Source: Leptobrachium leishanense
Lineage: Eukaryota; Chordata; Amphibia; Anura; Megophryidae
Assembly (NCBI GenBank): GCA_009667805.1
Contig: CM019067.1
Coordinates: 71,690,997-71,754,996 of the forward strand
Direction of reading: 5' to 3'
DNA length: 64,000 nt
Made by a program: the position numbers and the translations under genes. Numbering within the stretch: position 1 is the first letter of the stretch; the number at the start of each line of letters is the position of its first letter. This document shows positions 1 to 12,092 of this stretch, one piece after another. The notes beneath the pieces are model-generated. The model saw only the letters and a list, made by a program, of their open reading frames with translations. It was not told the DNA's origin and ran no database searches.

Positions 1-1160
1 TCATAAGCCTTATCCCCATCATCCTCATCTGAAAGCGGATAAGCCGGTAACAGAGAGGTGCACTTTTTTTGTTGTTTGGGCAAACATACCGCTTTACACG
101 CCCCGCGGTCAAGGTCTCGTTTTTGTGCGGGATGTTATGGGGTTCAGGCAGTTGAACGGGGATGCCAGCCCCTCTGGCGCTCAGATTGTCAGGCGCGGTC
201 TCACTGTGAGCATGAAAGCTCTGGGGTCTGTTTAGAGCCTGAGAACTCATGGATCGATTAAAAATTAATTGAGGAGGATGTGAGGCTAAATTAAAACTAG
301 GACCATGGGAACACATGGAGTGAGCAGGGGTAAGTGTTCCAGAGGAAACAGTAGGGCAGGGGTTAACAGGTATGGGAGGCATGAAATAATGGGGAGCATA
401 TGAAGTGCACATTACGGTCAGCCCAGGCGCGGGAGAAGGACTCCGACATACAGGTGACCGCCAACTGCATTCGGGTGATTGAAGCCTCCAGAGCCTCCGG
501 CCTTGTCTCAGGGTCTTCCCGCTGGGGGCGCAGGGGTAAGCCATGCTGATCAGCGAGGGTAGAGATGTGCATCACCTCACCCTTGGAGTCGGAATCGTGC
601 TGACCGGAGCGCGAGTTGTGTTTGGAGAGCGACATGATTCAAAAGCAAGTCTTTCCCTGTTTGAAATGGCTGCCGCCTAAAGCCCGCGATAACGCCGTGA
701 GATAGGGGGCGGAACCTAACGCATGAGGAGAAACTCGGTGACTAACAGCGCAGGCCGTGGGAGGTGTAAAGACAGGATTGTAACACCCAGTTACAGATCC
801 TAAACCCAACAGCCAAAACGCTGACACATTAAATAAATACACAGCTTGAATAAATACAGAAACAAGCATATAAATACAGCGTCCCAGACTCCCTAAAGCG
901 CAGGGAGGCTGGGACAAAATTTTGTATACTCTACTGTCCGCTGAGCATCAAGAAAGAGGTTTAATGGACGTCAGGGGGGAACTTATGTTGACTCAGGACA
1001 GTCCATACTGCTTTATGGAATGGGGTGTTTCAGGACGTACCATGTTGGTACTATCGTTTTTTCTTATCAAAGTTTATATATGGATATATACTTTTCTGTC
1101 TACTTCTTGCTGCTGTTTATTAAAGTAAGAATGAGACTGCAAATAGGAGCCTCCGCCTCC
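1..1160 (-). mobile_element. Probable DIRS-like retroelement 5' end (terminal repeat plus start of ORF1), cut by window start
   Basis: Read on the minus strand, about 500 bp of terminal-repeat-like sequence (1160 to about 640, with AATAAA-type sequence and a TATA-like AT-rich core) leads to an ATG at 635. The frame begins MSLSKHNSRSGQHDSDSKGE, charged and serine-rich, and runs through EALEASITRMQLAV to a stop at 363. Farther on, near the window start, an acidic stretch LSDEDDGDKAYE can be read in an overlapping frame, so the gene looks frameshifted. This resembles the Gag-like ORF1 of amphibian DIRS elements, but no reverse transcriptase or tyrosine recombinase lies in the window to confirm it. 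An LTR element of another class is the alternative. Confidence 0.4.
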
Positions 1161-1984
1161 GTGTCATGCCTTAAAATTATAATATAATAAAATATATATA
1201 ATAATATAATATAATTATAATGGTCCTTATATAGATATGAAACTAAATTGTGTTTATTTTCTTAAATTCTGTTTCTAACCTCTATTTACGAAAAATCAAA
1301 CCACTTTACATATCAAAACAGAAGAAAGGGGTTAAATGTGATAATAATTCCAATGTTTATTTTGGGGGGGGGGTGTTAAGTGAATCATTGAGAGGTTGAG
1401 TTTGTATAATGCTGACACACAGGTAAAATAATCCACTGTATTGTTTGTCATATCAATCAATCACGATAAATTGTTAATTGGTTAAACTGTGCTACAATTA
1501 TTGTGTGGATGCATCCTGCATTTTCTTGTTCCAAGATTTAATTGCTCTACAATATATTTACAAAACTAATTGTCACCAGACAAGTCAGACAATCGAGGCC
1601 TGGAGACAAATCAAACTATGTGGTAACTGTTAACCACTTTGTGGTGAATCTTCTCATACAAACCTTACTCGAGCAGCATAAAGCAAGAATGACAGTAAAT
1701 ACAAATAGCATCTTGCTGTCATTACACATTTTTACTTTAACACACAAGGAATCACATATTAAGTAGATTCATTTTGATTGTAACAATACTGGCTATGTTG
1801 TTTGCTTTTCTGCTGAGTAAAACAATTAAAAACACATAAAAATCAGTCCCACGCTCATTCCCCCTCTGTATTTGGGGAGCAGCATGCCTGGCTGATTTTT
1901 ATGTTTACAACTATTTTCTGTATTGTGCTGTCTGGTCATATTTGCTGCTGTCTTCGCCATGTTTCCTTTTTGCCTGAAAGGGGT
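1161..1984. other. AT-rich unassigned stretch
   Basis: Very AT-rich (ATA-repeat-like runs at 1182-1220) with a poly-G run at 1363-1373. No coding frame above 75 codons is plausible and no transposon ends were recognised. Confidence 0.5.
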
Positions 1985-2681
1985 GTTGCTTTTTAAAGTT
2001 TGGTGCATGTATAAATAAAACCCACCATCTTTCTGCCTCTCCTTAGCTGAAAAGCAGCAGGAGGGGCATGGAGCTGCTCAATAGAGTGGCTTTTGGTACA
2101 TTGGTTAGGTACTCACTCTACAAAGAAGTGCCTTGAAGGGGCGAGTGAGCTTACGTTGCAATGGCCATTGAAACAAACTAAAACCTCATAGTGTTTTGTT
2201 GTACATGGAATACATAGAAACGAGCGCAGATGACACCTTTTTCCTCTTGTTATGTTTTATACATTAACTGGGCTGTTACTCCTGGCTGTTGCAGCCGCTC
2301 CCGTGAGTATGGGCGTGATGCCATTTTTTCTGTATGTATGTATATTATGCTTGTAACACCAGTTCGTCGTTTTGCAGCTGTTCCTTTTTCCATGTTTTTG
2401 TTTTTAACCCCAAATGGGAAGTGTTTGGTGCGTGTATAAATAAAACCCACCATCTTTCTGCCTCTCCTTGGCTGAAAAGCAGCAGGAGGGGCATGGAGCT
2501 GCTCAGTAGAGCAGCTTTTGGTACATTGGTTAGGTACTCACTCTACAAAGAGGTGCCTTGAAGTGGCGAGTGAGCTTACGTTGCAATGGCCATTGAAACA
2601 AATTAAAACCTCATAGTGTTTTGTTGTACATGGAGATACATAGAAACGAGCGCAGATCACACCTTTTTCCTCTTGTTATGC
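1985..2681 (+). repeat. Near-tandem duplication, two ~270-bp units offset by 425 bp
   Basis: Unit A (about 1985-2255) and unit B (about 2410-2681) share TATAAATAAAACCCACCATC, then the same order of sequence through a CATGGAGCTGCTCA block to CACCTTTTTCCTCTTGTTATG. There are only scattered substitutions and a 1-bp offset change. Each unit carries a TATA-like box. This could be a duplicated LTR promoter section or a local duplication; the family was not recognised. Confidence 0.7.
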
Positions 2682-2689
2682 ATCTCATC

Positions 2690-3415
2690 ATTCAGCCTGC
2701 TGCCTCTATTTAATAGAACCACACCCTTACCTAGATGCTTCAGCATCAAACTTTCACTTCAGAGTGGAACTCGGGCAGCCAGGAGCCTGATACTCTGACA
2801 AACCTGTGTCCAGGACTTACCTGAATATCTGACGGCTTGCTTGCCTACCGGACAACCGCCTTCCATACCCCTGGACCTGTTGGGCTTCGTCCAAGTGAAC
2901 CCCTTGCTTCATCCAAGTGAACCCCTGCATTGCTTAAAGGACTTAGCCGTATATCACAGACTCCCTGCATACTGGACTCTTCCCTTACATCAGTTCACTC
3001 TGCTCTAAGAACTGTACCTGTGTTGTCCGTCTGTCTGTAAGTTATTCTCTTCCCTCTCCTGTGTCCTAAGTATTCCTGTGTGTATTTTATGGTTAACTCC
3101 TTCCTGCCCATTTTCAGACACCCTGTATATTTAATATCTAGTTGTTCCAGTCCCATCCAGCCCGGTCATTCTGTTTACTTCTCTCTCATCCTTTCTCTCT
3201 CTGCCTAGAACCCGCATATTCAATAGCATATGGTTAACCCCTTCCTGTCCACTGTTGTCCCTTGTTATTTGTTAGGCATCCCTTTTCCTATGTTATCCCT
3301 CCATGTTCTGTGATACTTCTCAATAAAACCCCTTTATTGTTGAAATCCATTGCCTCCTTGTGTCACTGCACCTCTGGGCTCGCACCCTCACCCGCCTGCC
3401 TGGCTGAACGTGACA
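2690..3415 (+). mobile_element. LTR-like segment ending in CGTGACA
   Basis: A TATA-like CTATTTAATAG (about 2707) precedes pyrimidine-rich non-coding sequence, a polyadenylation signal (CAATAAAACCCC, about 3322) and a terminal CGTGACA ending at 3415. The same terminus closes the two better-defined LTRs at 5114 and 38179. The left end was not found, so it may be a truncated solo LTR. It holds no credible gene. Confidence 0.45.
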
Positions 3416-3416
3416 C

Positions 3417-3660
3417 CTAATCTGGAATTCTAGAATCCGGAAGACTCTGAAAACTGTAATTTCCGGAGCCTTCTACATTTTAATAATTCCAAAATACAGA
3501 CACTGTGGCAGAAGAACTCGGCACATGCCTTGCAGATTAGTAAAGCATCAGCTCCCTGGACTACGGGCTCCAGAGCCCTGCCTAGTTGCTGTCCTTGGTA
3601 CTGAATACGTTTCAGCACCAAGGACAGCACCCGCCAAACGCAGCCAGACTGAAGGAAAGA
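3417..3660. mobile_element. Tigger/MER2-like MITE remnant
   Basis: Alternating blocks such as AATCCGGAAGACTCTG and AATTTCCGGAGCCTTCT resemble the ends of the better preserved copies at 14863 and 53521. The termini are not clean here. Confidence 0.35.
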
Positions 3661-3679
3661 AAAAAAACACTGTGTTCAG

Positions 3680-3975
3680 CAAAGAATAAAAGCCTTGTTT
3701 TAAAATAATTAGGAATCCTAAAATTTCACCAAAAAAATCCTGAAAAATGCCTAAAAAATCCATAAATAGAATTTTTGCTGCAAGTGAAAAAGAATAAAGA
3801 GTTGAATAAGTATTTGATAAGAATGTGGAATATTTTTTTTACACTGAAACCTATGGTTATTTACCTGTTTATACCTGTCGAACGAACCACCAAAAATCAG
3901 GGCATTTCTCTATCATTTCAGTGCTGTTCGGCATTCTCTAAATAGATTAACCATTACTTGTGTATGGAGAATGTC
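3680..3975. mobile_element. Harbinger-like MITE, left part (interrupted by LTR)
   Basis: It shares long stretches with the copies at 14.0-14.4 kb and 35.2-35.5 kb, including the A-rich CCTAAAAAATCCATAAATA block and the AACCTATGGTTATTTACCTG and CAGGGCATTT blocks. It stops where the LTR at 3976 begins and resumes after 5114 with TTTCACTGCCGCCGAACTGC. Confidence 0.6.
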
Positions 3976-5114
3976 TGTCACGTCCAGTGCCCAGATCCCT
4001 GCCCGGTGCCTGGCAGCACCGTGCTTGCTGGCCAGGCGTCGAGTGATATGCAGGGGGCAGGGAACGGCATGACAATGCAAAGCCGCCGGCTTTAAAACCA
4101 GTCTGCTTAGGCAGACTCACTGCCCTGATGTGGAGTTTGCTTCCCCAGTGCTTAGATGATTTTTCTGTTCCTGCTATTGACTTTTGGCTATTCTGAGAAC
4201 CCTCTATGTGTACCGACCTGGGCTATTACTGAGAACCCCGCTTTGTGTACTGACCCGGCTATTCTTGACAACCCTGCTCTGAACACAATCCTTGGCATAA
4301 GGCTGACCCATTCTCCTGGCATTAAGATCTATACTGTCAGGGCTTGCTGTGTTACACTGTTCTGGGGCCTGGTAACCCTTGTTGGATGTATTAAAGGAAC
4401 ACTCTACTCAAAAATCACCCCCCCCCCGTTTTTTTATCCTAACCTATCCCTATTCCCTTAATAAATCTTTATTTTTTATTTTTTTACTTGTAACTGTAAT
4501 ACTTACCCTAAAATCCTCTTGTTTCCAGCGCTGTTTTTTTTTTTTTATACTCACCTCCTTCCTCTTCCGCTCCCGTCCTTCTTGCTGCGTCTTGGCTTCT
4601 GGTTTACGTGAGAAGCACGCATGCGCGCCTCTCACATAAGCCAGCCAATCGGCAGGCTTCCTCCCGGGTCCCTCTGAGGATTAGTGTTGCGCGCAACAGG
4701 ATGCTCGCAACACTAACCCTCAGAGGGAGCCGCCAGCTTCTGCGGTGAGTTAGAGACGTCATCGTGCTGAAAGCGCGATGACGTCTCCTACTCGGCAAAA
4801 GTCGGCAGAAGCGGGAAATATGATTCCCGCTCTGCTGACTGACAGCTGGGAGGGCGGAGTAAACTCCTCCGCCTCTCTCAGCTGTTTTCAGCATTTACAG
4901 CTGAACCGCTGAGCGGAGGGAGGGGGGACAGAGGGCAGGATACTCCGGGCATCATGACCACCTAAAATAGCTTAGGTGGTCATGTTGCCTAGAGTGTCCC
5001 TTTAAGATTGAGTCCCTGAAGGTAGTCAGCTGTACCGACCATTGAAGGATTGGAGGGGTAGATGAGGTACTGTTTACAGTGACCGACATCTATAATCAAA
5101 GGGGATCCGTGACA
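3976..5114 (+). mobile_element. Solo LTR (Gypsy-like), split by a Kolobok MITE
   Basis: It begins TGTCACGTCC and ends ATCCGTGACA, with 5-bp flanks ATGTC / ATTTC (4 of 5 match). The body matches the solo LTR at 37469-38179: promoter-proximal TTTAAA, the stretch ending CCCCAGTGCT, repeated GAGAACCC...TACTGACC units, then GAGTCCCTGAAGG. No internal retroviral-type genes adjoin it, so it is a solo LTR. An open frame of 101 codons at 4156-4461 is only the internal repeat units. Confidence 0.75.
4395..5001. mobile_element. Kolobok (T2-type) MITE
   Basis: It is flanked by TTAA at 4391-4394 and 5002-5005. The ends are AGGAACACTCTA and, inverted, AGGGACACTCTAGG. The AGGRR start with a TTAA duplication is the hallmark of Kolobok/T2 elements, best known in Xenopus. 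The centre has several nested inverted repeats, for example around 4675-4790 and the pair at 4951-4983. It carries no transposase, so it is non-autonomous. The related LTR at about 38060 supplies the uninterrupted sequence. Confidence 0.85.
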
Positions 5115-5334
5115 ATTTCACTGCCGCCGAACTGCACCGAATGTCGCCATGGCGCTGTCCATGGCCTGTGGGGCTGAATACAACAGCTTCAGCACCACTG
5201 CCAATGGACAGGGGTGCGGTGTCGAGTCTAATATACTGTTTCATGTTTGTTCCGTTTCGGATGGCACTGATTCGAATTTCGGAAGTATTTACGAAATTTG
5301 ATTCGGACGGAAACAAAACGCTCATCTCTAGATT
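5115..5334. mobile_element. Harbinger-like MITE right part followed by another MITE end
   Basis: 5115-5160 continues the element broken at 3975. The later part (GAATTTCGGAAG...CGCTCATCTCTA) resembles an inverted end beginning TAGAGATGAGCG, a terminus seen in hAT-type MITEs. Boundaries are uncertain. Confidence 0.35.
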
Positions 5335-6205
5335 ATTTTATGGATTTAAAAGACATAAAGAGACTCCTATTAGAGCTTGGATTTATATAGAATATAATTA
5401 GGTTATAATTGAACATTAGGAGACTATCCCTTTAAAATATAAAAGTATCGTACAATACCTTAACAGAATGCGTAAGGCATCATTATTATAATGTATCAGT
5501 ATAGGCTTTAAAACATTTATTTTCATTATTCAGATTGTCTTCAATTAATTCCTGGTTTGACATCTAGCAATCCTGACTTCAGACAGAACCTGTATAAAGC
5601 CCCCATGGATGCGGTATTTAAAACCCTGCATGCTTCTTGCAATCAGCTGGGTTTGGATAATTTCTTTACACAACCCGATTCACCACAATGACAAGATAAT
5701 AGATTTAATAAAAACCATCATAGAAAGCTCTTGAATCGTACAAGAACTTGTCTTGGAAAACACGAAGCAGATGTTTAATAAATGAAACAGTATGATGAAG
5801 CACTCAGGGAGTAGTAATGAGCAATCTACAGAGAGTATTAATTGCAAGCTGTGATCAGAGGACGGCGATGTAAGTGATAATTAAAGACAGTTAAATCTGT
5901 TCTGTGACAACTGTCTGCAGTGCAAAGTATGTTGGGTGGAGTATGGATTTACTGTGCGAGACATTGACATCTGGCTCTGTGCACCATGCTTTTTATAGTA
6001 CATATGATATTATTCATTTTTAAATTTATTTTGTTTATATATTCTACTCATTAGTCATGTTTGTGTACACAGGATGCACGCGTGACTCATAAGGAATATC
6101 GAGGCAATGGTAAGACATTAGACGATTGGGAGTACAATGTATGAAAGTGATTACTGTCACCATGTTTGACATTTTGGATACATAAAAGGCATTCTTTAGA
6201 AAATG
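5335..6205. other. Unassigned AT-rich stretch
   Basis: No gene, clear repeat end or RNA gene was recognised. Confidence 0.5.
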
Positions 6206-6208
6206 TAA

Positions 6209-6338
6209 GGGCAGTATTACAAAGCTGGTGCTAATTTAGCCAGAGCTGTTGTAATCTAGACAGCTCCATAGGCTATAATGGCTCTGGTAAATTTACAACA
6301 GCTCTGGTTAAGTTAACACCAATTTTGTAATATAGCCC
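6209..6338. mobile_element. Short MITE with TAA target duplication
   Basis: 130 bp with inverted ends GGGCAGTATTACAAAGCTGG and, on the other strand, GGGCTATATTACAAAATTGG, flanked by TAA at 6206-6208 and 6339-6341. A 3-bp TWA target suggests a PIF/Harbinger-type transposase in trans. Confidence 0.7.
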
Positions 6339-6510
6339 TAAGTCTTTGACAATGGCCGGCTTAAAGATGGCACTTTTCACCATTCCGGTGCTGAATCTGA
6401 CTAATAAATGCATTAAACAGACAACGCGTTGCAAAAATAAATAATATATTTCAAAACAGAAGCCTTGCTTGCATTGAAAATTCTGTACCTTAAATACTGA
6501 GCTACATTAA

Positions 6511-6917
6511 CCTCCCTTGCGGTTTTCCCGAGTGTGTCTCGGGGTTAAATTTCACCGCTGAGAACGGTAACCCCGAGACACACTCGGGCTGTATACATCA
6601 CCTCTCCCTGCGCTCCCTCGCTGATCTCTGCAGTCTCCTCCGGCGATCGCGACCTCATACTTCCTGGATTCCTTCTTGCGAGGAGGGAACCAGGAAGTAA
6701 TGAGGTCGCGATCGCTGGAGGAGACAGCTGGGGACATCGAGGGAGCCTAGGAGAGGTGATGTATCCAGCGGCATCCTGAGTGTTGCTCGGGGTTACCGCT
6801 TCCAACATAGGAATTTAACCCCGAGCCACACTCGGGATGCCACTAGGGGGCAAAAAAAATAATAAAATTGACCGCTTTTAGACAAGACATTTCAAAATAA
6901 ATAGACCGCCAGGAAGG
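6511..6917. mobile_element. piggyBac-like MITE
   Basis: It is flanked by TTAA (6507-6510, 6918-6921). It begins CCTCCCTTGCGGT and ends ACCGCCAGGAAGG, the TTAACCTCCC...GCGGT terminus common in frog piggyBac-like families. Inside are strong hairpins built on CCCGAGTGTGTCTCGGGGTT and GAGGTCGCGATCGC arms. The minus-strand frames here (6545-6808) are hairpin by-products. Confidence 0.8.
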
Positions 6918-6921
6918 TTAA

Positions 6922-9162
6922 ACAATGCTCTTCTGTCCCCCCTGATGCCAATAAGAGGGGGAGGGTAGAGCTAGATAGGATATTTCCCCTTCCCCTTTTA
7001 TTAATATATCCACCCCACCCCATATCATTGGGGAATCACACTGGGCCATGTCGAACCCCATGAACTGCATCCCATACCAATGTGTCGAGGTGGTGCAGAG
7101 GAAACAGGACATAACCTCTCTCTGCTTTATTAATATAGACCCCATCCCATGTGGTCGATGGGGGGTATTTTAAAAAATGAGATTTCTGTATGCTTTTTTT
7201 TTAACTATGTTCAGTGGCCACTGGCTATCAAGGGCCTGGCCAGCTACAAATATGGTAATGCTCACACTAGTGTTTCAGTTTGTCCAAAACCAATTTCACT
7301 ATAAAATTTGAACAAATGAATCACGGAATGAGCTAAATTTGGTTCATCTGAATCTGCACATTTTTTGGACTTTTTTGCCATAGACAAGTCTCTCCTCCTT
7401 CTAGAATCTTGTATTTCTACACATCATTGAGGTTATTGGGATATTTGAGCAGGAAGCTCTTCACCAGTAGTGTTCCGAGTGGGGACCAGGAGGACGACGT
7501 CACCATCGGCAAATCTGGAGGGGTAGCAGTGAGTACTTGATGCGCATGCTCGCCACCTACAATATGTCGGCAGCCATTTTTATCTTTTTGCCCCAATCCG
7601 TGTATGGGCATTGGTACGCCACTGCTCTTCACTTCTTTTTTCTGGTTAGCACTAACCATACACCTATACACTCTCTGCAAAACGCAGTAGAACATAATGT
7701 TTTCAACTATCTGCCAGTGAGGATTTAATTTATATAACTTTATTTTTAGACATCTTAACATTTTAAAACTTACAGAGAATTTAGCCGTGTATTGGCGTTT
7801 ACGATTTTTAAGAGCTACTCAAAGCACAAATTGGTCAGTGATTACAAGGAACATTCCATAGATTTCCAAAATGATTGCCTCAATCTTAGAATTTTTTTTC
7901 TTCCACGGAATCCGACTACTGATCAGAGCTAGATGATTCCATAAATGAGTCCACCCCGCTGAGAAAACCATCTCTTTTTTTTCTACTTAATAGACTCCTA
8001 GGGACTAGAAATAAGTGATATGCCGGAGAAGACCTGTCAGAATAACGAGTCAGCTAAACAAATAGGTAAATTATGCAGGTTTATTCCTCAATGCACATAT
8101 TTAATATGGCTCCCTTATGAGACTCTGGGAATTTTCTGAAGACCATCATTTTAAATCTGGTGGCGTGTTGTTGGTTGGGAGGAGGGGATGAAAGGGAGTT
8201 GTGAATATTATCCAGGAAAGTCCCTCTACATCAGCTCAATTGTACTTAATTGTGAGGATGTATGGTATAAGGATACTGAAAAGTATAGAGATGTGGCCAA
8301 TAGATGACGCTGGAAACATTCAACAGCAGCAAGAAAATAAAATAAGATTGTATAGTGTGTTTCTGTTTGTTTATATAGATTATCTATGTACAAAGAGGTG
8401 GAACGTTTGATAAAAAAAATCCTTCAAATGCAGCTTGGTTTGTTGATAAACCCCTGGGGACATCATAGGTCGTGATGGAGAGACTTTAATCAGTCTTCTA
8501 CTGGGCAAGACCATATCTAAAAGCATGCAGTGGACGCAATAAACCAAGTCAAGCTTTTTAGTGAGACTAAACCAGGAAATTACCTAAAGCTCTATCTACA
8601 TTGTCTGTATATAGTGCTTTCACAGCTGGTTGCAGGACTGTCATCAGAAAGGTTTGGAAGGAGAATAAATTTAATCTTCATCCACCACTATATTATCTGG
8701 TCTGCCTGGCCTCTGGTCCTTTGTTTCCTCTGTTAAACAGAAAACTATTCTGAGCGCTGGTAAGAACAGATGGGACCGGGATAATAATGTCACAACCTCC
8801 CCCTCCAAAACATTCAAATATTAACATATATTTGCACACACACAGCGTATTAGTAATGACTACTAATGCTATGCTTTAGGTGTTCTCTCGGACACCCTTT
8901 ATCATTCCGGATTCATGCAATTTTTGCCCATCTAAAAGCTCTACTAATGTCTGTTGTAAGCCCTGTGTAACCTGCCTGTACGGTGTATGACAAACCAACA
9001 TCTTCTTTTAGCGCCCTGCATTGTATATTGACCTTGCGTTAAAGTGGGCACTGTTTTTGTTTTGTATATGTTATGTGTATGTATTCATTTTGAAAAATGC
9101 CAAGCTTAGACCATTTTTTTTTTATTTTGAAAATCCTGTTCAATTCTGTCAAAGAAATTATT
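6922..9162. other. Unassigned stretch
   Basis: Mixed AT-rich sequence without recognised transposon ends. Open frames reach 114 codons at most (7417-7761, minus) and look random. Nothing was identified with confidence. Confidence 0.45.
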
Positions 9163-9913
9163 TACTTTTCTCTCTCTCTCCCTCTCGTGCTTTCTTCCAG
9201 TCTTTTTCTTTCTCTCTCTCCCTCTCATGCTTTCTTCCAGTCTTTTTCTTTCTCTCTCGCTCTCTCTTTCACTCATTTTCCTTCTGTTTGTCTCTCATTT
9301 TTTCTCAGGTTTTCATTCTGTGCTTCTTCTTCCCCTCTACTTTTTCCTCTCTATCTTTTTCTCTTGCTTTCTCTATCCCTTTCTTTCCATCTCTCTCTAT
9401 CCCTTTCATATTTTCCTTTTCTTTTTCTGCATTTTTCCCTCTCTCACTTTTCCATTGTCCGTTTTCTTTATTCTCTGTCTCCCTCTCTCTCTCTTTTTCC
9501 TCCCTCTTATATTCTCTCGATTTCCCTTGCATTCTCTATTTCTTCCTTTCCTTTTTTATCTCCTTCCTTTTCTCGCTTTTGTTCTTTTTTTCCCCCTCCC
9601 TCTCACACTTTTTCACTCTGTCCTTTTTATTTCCCTCTCTTTCTTTATCTCTTGGATTATCTATTCCTTTCATTTTTCCTTTCTTTCCCGCTTTCTCTTT
9701 TTAATCTCTCTTTCAGTTTTTCACTCTGCCCTTTTTCATTACTCTTTCTTTCCTTTTCTTTCCTTGCTTCTTTCCTTTTCTTTCCTTCCTTCTTTCCTTC
9801 CTTCTTTCCTTTTCTTTCCTTCCTTCTTTCCTTTTCTTTCCTTCCTTCTTTTTCTTTCCTTCTTTTTTTTCTTTCCTTCCTTCTTTCCTCGTTTTCTTTC
9901 TTTCTTTCTTTCT

Positions 9914-9949
<36 letters not shown>

Positions 9950-10060
9950 ACTTCTACCTTCCTTCATATTCCTTGATTCATCAGTCATTCTCACATCTTT
10001 GTTTCCATCACTTTTTCTAATTTCACTTTTTTTCCCTCTTCTCTCATTTTTTTCTCATTC
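9163..10060 (+). repeat. ~0.9-kb polypyrimidine tract (C/T on plus strand)
   Basis: Nearly pure C+T on the plus strand, degenerate TTTCT/CTCTC units at 9163-9740. More regular (TTCCTTCTTTCCTT)n follows at about 9745-9915 and (CT)n at 9917-9947. The long frames reading Ser/Phe/Leu (plus) or Lys/Arg/Glu (minus) are composition artefacts and do not encode proteins. Such a tract can form triplex DNA and often stalls polymerases. Confidence 0.95.
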
Positions 10061-10127
10061 ACACATCTACCTGCATTTCAACATACCTTACCATTTGTCC
10101 AAACTCAAAGGTTTATTAATGACATTA

Positions 10128-10652
10128 CCGTAGATACTCGAGTATAACGCGACCCGAATATAACGCGATGGATAGAGATTTATTATTGAAATGAGAGAAT
10201 ACTCAAGACTCGAATATAACGCGGGGAGCAAAATTATAAAAGTTCACTATACTGGGAAACCATTAAAATCCTTCCAGGTTCCCTTAACAGTCAGGCTCCC
10301 CCTTAGGCCAGGGTGTTCTGCTCTAGAATGATTGTAGTTGTTACCAAGTATGAAGCTGCTGGCCACTCGTCTTCTTACTTGCGATAAGACGGCCGGCGGA
10401 GCAGAATGACCAACACAGTGAATCATTCACTAACAGCCAGCACGCCGGGAGGTGTAGTTTTCTGACCTCCAGATCCAGCAGGCAGGCTCAACCACCGCAT
10501 GATTATAGTCAGGGAGACTTGGAATCCATGCGCAAGTCAAGTTTTTTTTTTTTCTTACTCGCCATACAGATGTCTCGAATATAACGCGACCCCTCCAATT
10601 TTAAGGTGAATTTTTGTCACCAAAATCTAGCGGTATACTCGAGTATCTACAG
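10128..10652. mobile_element. TA-target MITE (mariner/pogo-like)
   Basis: The left end is CCGTAGATACTCGAGTATAA and the right end is its inverse (ATACTCGAGTATCTACAG). TA lies at 10126-10127 and 10653-10654. Sub-terminal repeats of CGAATATAACGCG recur at 10150, 10210 and 10565. It carries no transposase; the TA target points to the Tc1/mariner superfamily. Confidence 0.8.
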
Positions 10653-10654
10653 TA

Positions 10655-12090
10655 TCTCATTTCCCCTTTACGTTAAGATTAAAACACATAATATAGTTGG
10701 AATATAGTTGCTGGTTTTATTAGCAGTGATCTGAGGCCTTTCAAAGACTCGCAGCGGCATGAATTAGGAACTTGTATAAACGCTTAGTTCATCTCCAATG
10801 GTTATAATGTTAAATGTTAACGATAAGGAAAAAATATTTGCACTTAACAAAGACTAAAAAAGGTCCATTGGATTTTATCCAAGAATCCATCTGTGATAAA
10901 CACGGTCTTGATTTTCCACACTCTTTTGCACTTAAAGGCTTTCGGTAATTAACCCTTGTACCATAGCTACAAAGAACGTCTCCTTTTTTTCTTTTTTTTA
11001 TTCGGCAACTTTCATAAAGCCATAATTAGCACATAAAACAGCATGTATTTTCAGCTCCGTGATGTTAGCAAATGCGCATGGTATTTTTATACCTGGGATT
11101 GAAGTGCTGCGTGTTAAATATCCCAAGTTATGAGAATGTTATATGGCTAATTACTTCCACGTTATTGCACTTTCAATATTTGTTGCACTTTTAATTTATT
11201 TCCACTGACATAAAAATTGTTTCGTTATTGAAGCAATACCTTCAGTATTAACTGAACATCATGAATTTATATTGACTTGGTTTACAGGGTCTAAATTCAA
11301 ATGTTGATTATTTTTTTTTCCTTTCCTGAAAGCAACATTGACAAGTATATCTAGCTGCCACGTGTACAGTTATTGAGAAGCTCAATAATAATGCTTCAGT
11401 TGATAGCCGCGCTATCGGAAAAGTTATTTGATATAGTTAAAATCCATGCTATCCCTTTAATCATAATTACATTAATATTGACAAGCCCGTGACACTACAC
11501 ACATAACTATTGATAGGTTCCTGTCGATAACACATTCCTTAATAATATATGTTCGTTCATGTTTTGGAGAACTCTCCAGATTTAATGGTATTCTTTTTTC
11601 ACATTCTGATATTCTGTAGCAGTATGTTTGGTTAGAATCATGCTGAATGCAAGAGATATTCATTCCAAACGTACTTTATTACAGGCTTCAATTGTTCATA
11701 GACTGGATGATGATTGTGAAATATATAAATATAAATACGAAAAGCCGTGTTATTAGTCCAGACGTATTACAGGATGCAGCGATACCTTTTTATTAGAGTA
11801 ACAAATAAAAACAAGGCTGAAAACAATCGTCGGGGGTTGCTGCATCTCTCGTGTAGGGATGACGTCTTTGGCATTCAGTACTGGCCACTCTTTCTGGTGA
11901 GAGCAGGCTGATTTGCAGATGGAGCAGTCGTCCCTGTAATGGCACAATTGAGCAAAAACCCTGTGAGACCTGAGCTGGCACCACCATAGAGCAGGCCACT
12001 AGTGCCGCTGCTCGTCCTCAGGACCCTCACAAACTTCTTCTTTCCTCACAACAAATAAAAAAATATATCACATGCTTTCCAGAGTCTCCT
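10655..12090. other. Unassigned stretch
   Basis: AT-rich single-copy-looking sequence. No gene or mobile element was recognised; open frames are all under 70 codons. Confidence 0.45.
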
Positions 12091-12092
12091 CT

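Noticed and set aside
4156..4461. 101-codon frame in the solo LTR
   Set aside because: Reads the LTR's internal tandem units and crosses into the Kolobok MITE.
9021..10020. Open frames of 227, 307 and 249 codons rich in Ser, Phe and Leu
   Set aside because: Pure composition effect of the C/T tract; the minus strand gives equally open Lys/Arg/Glu frames.
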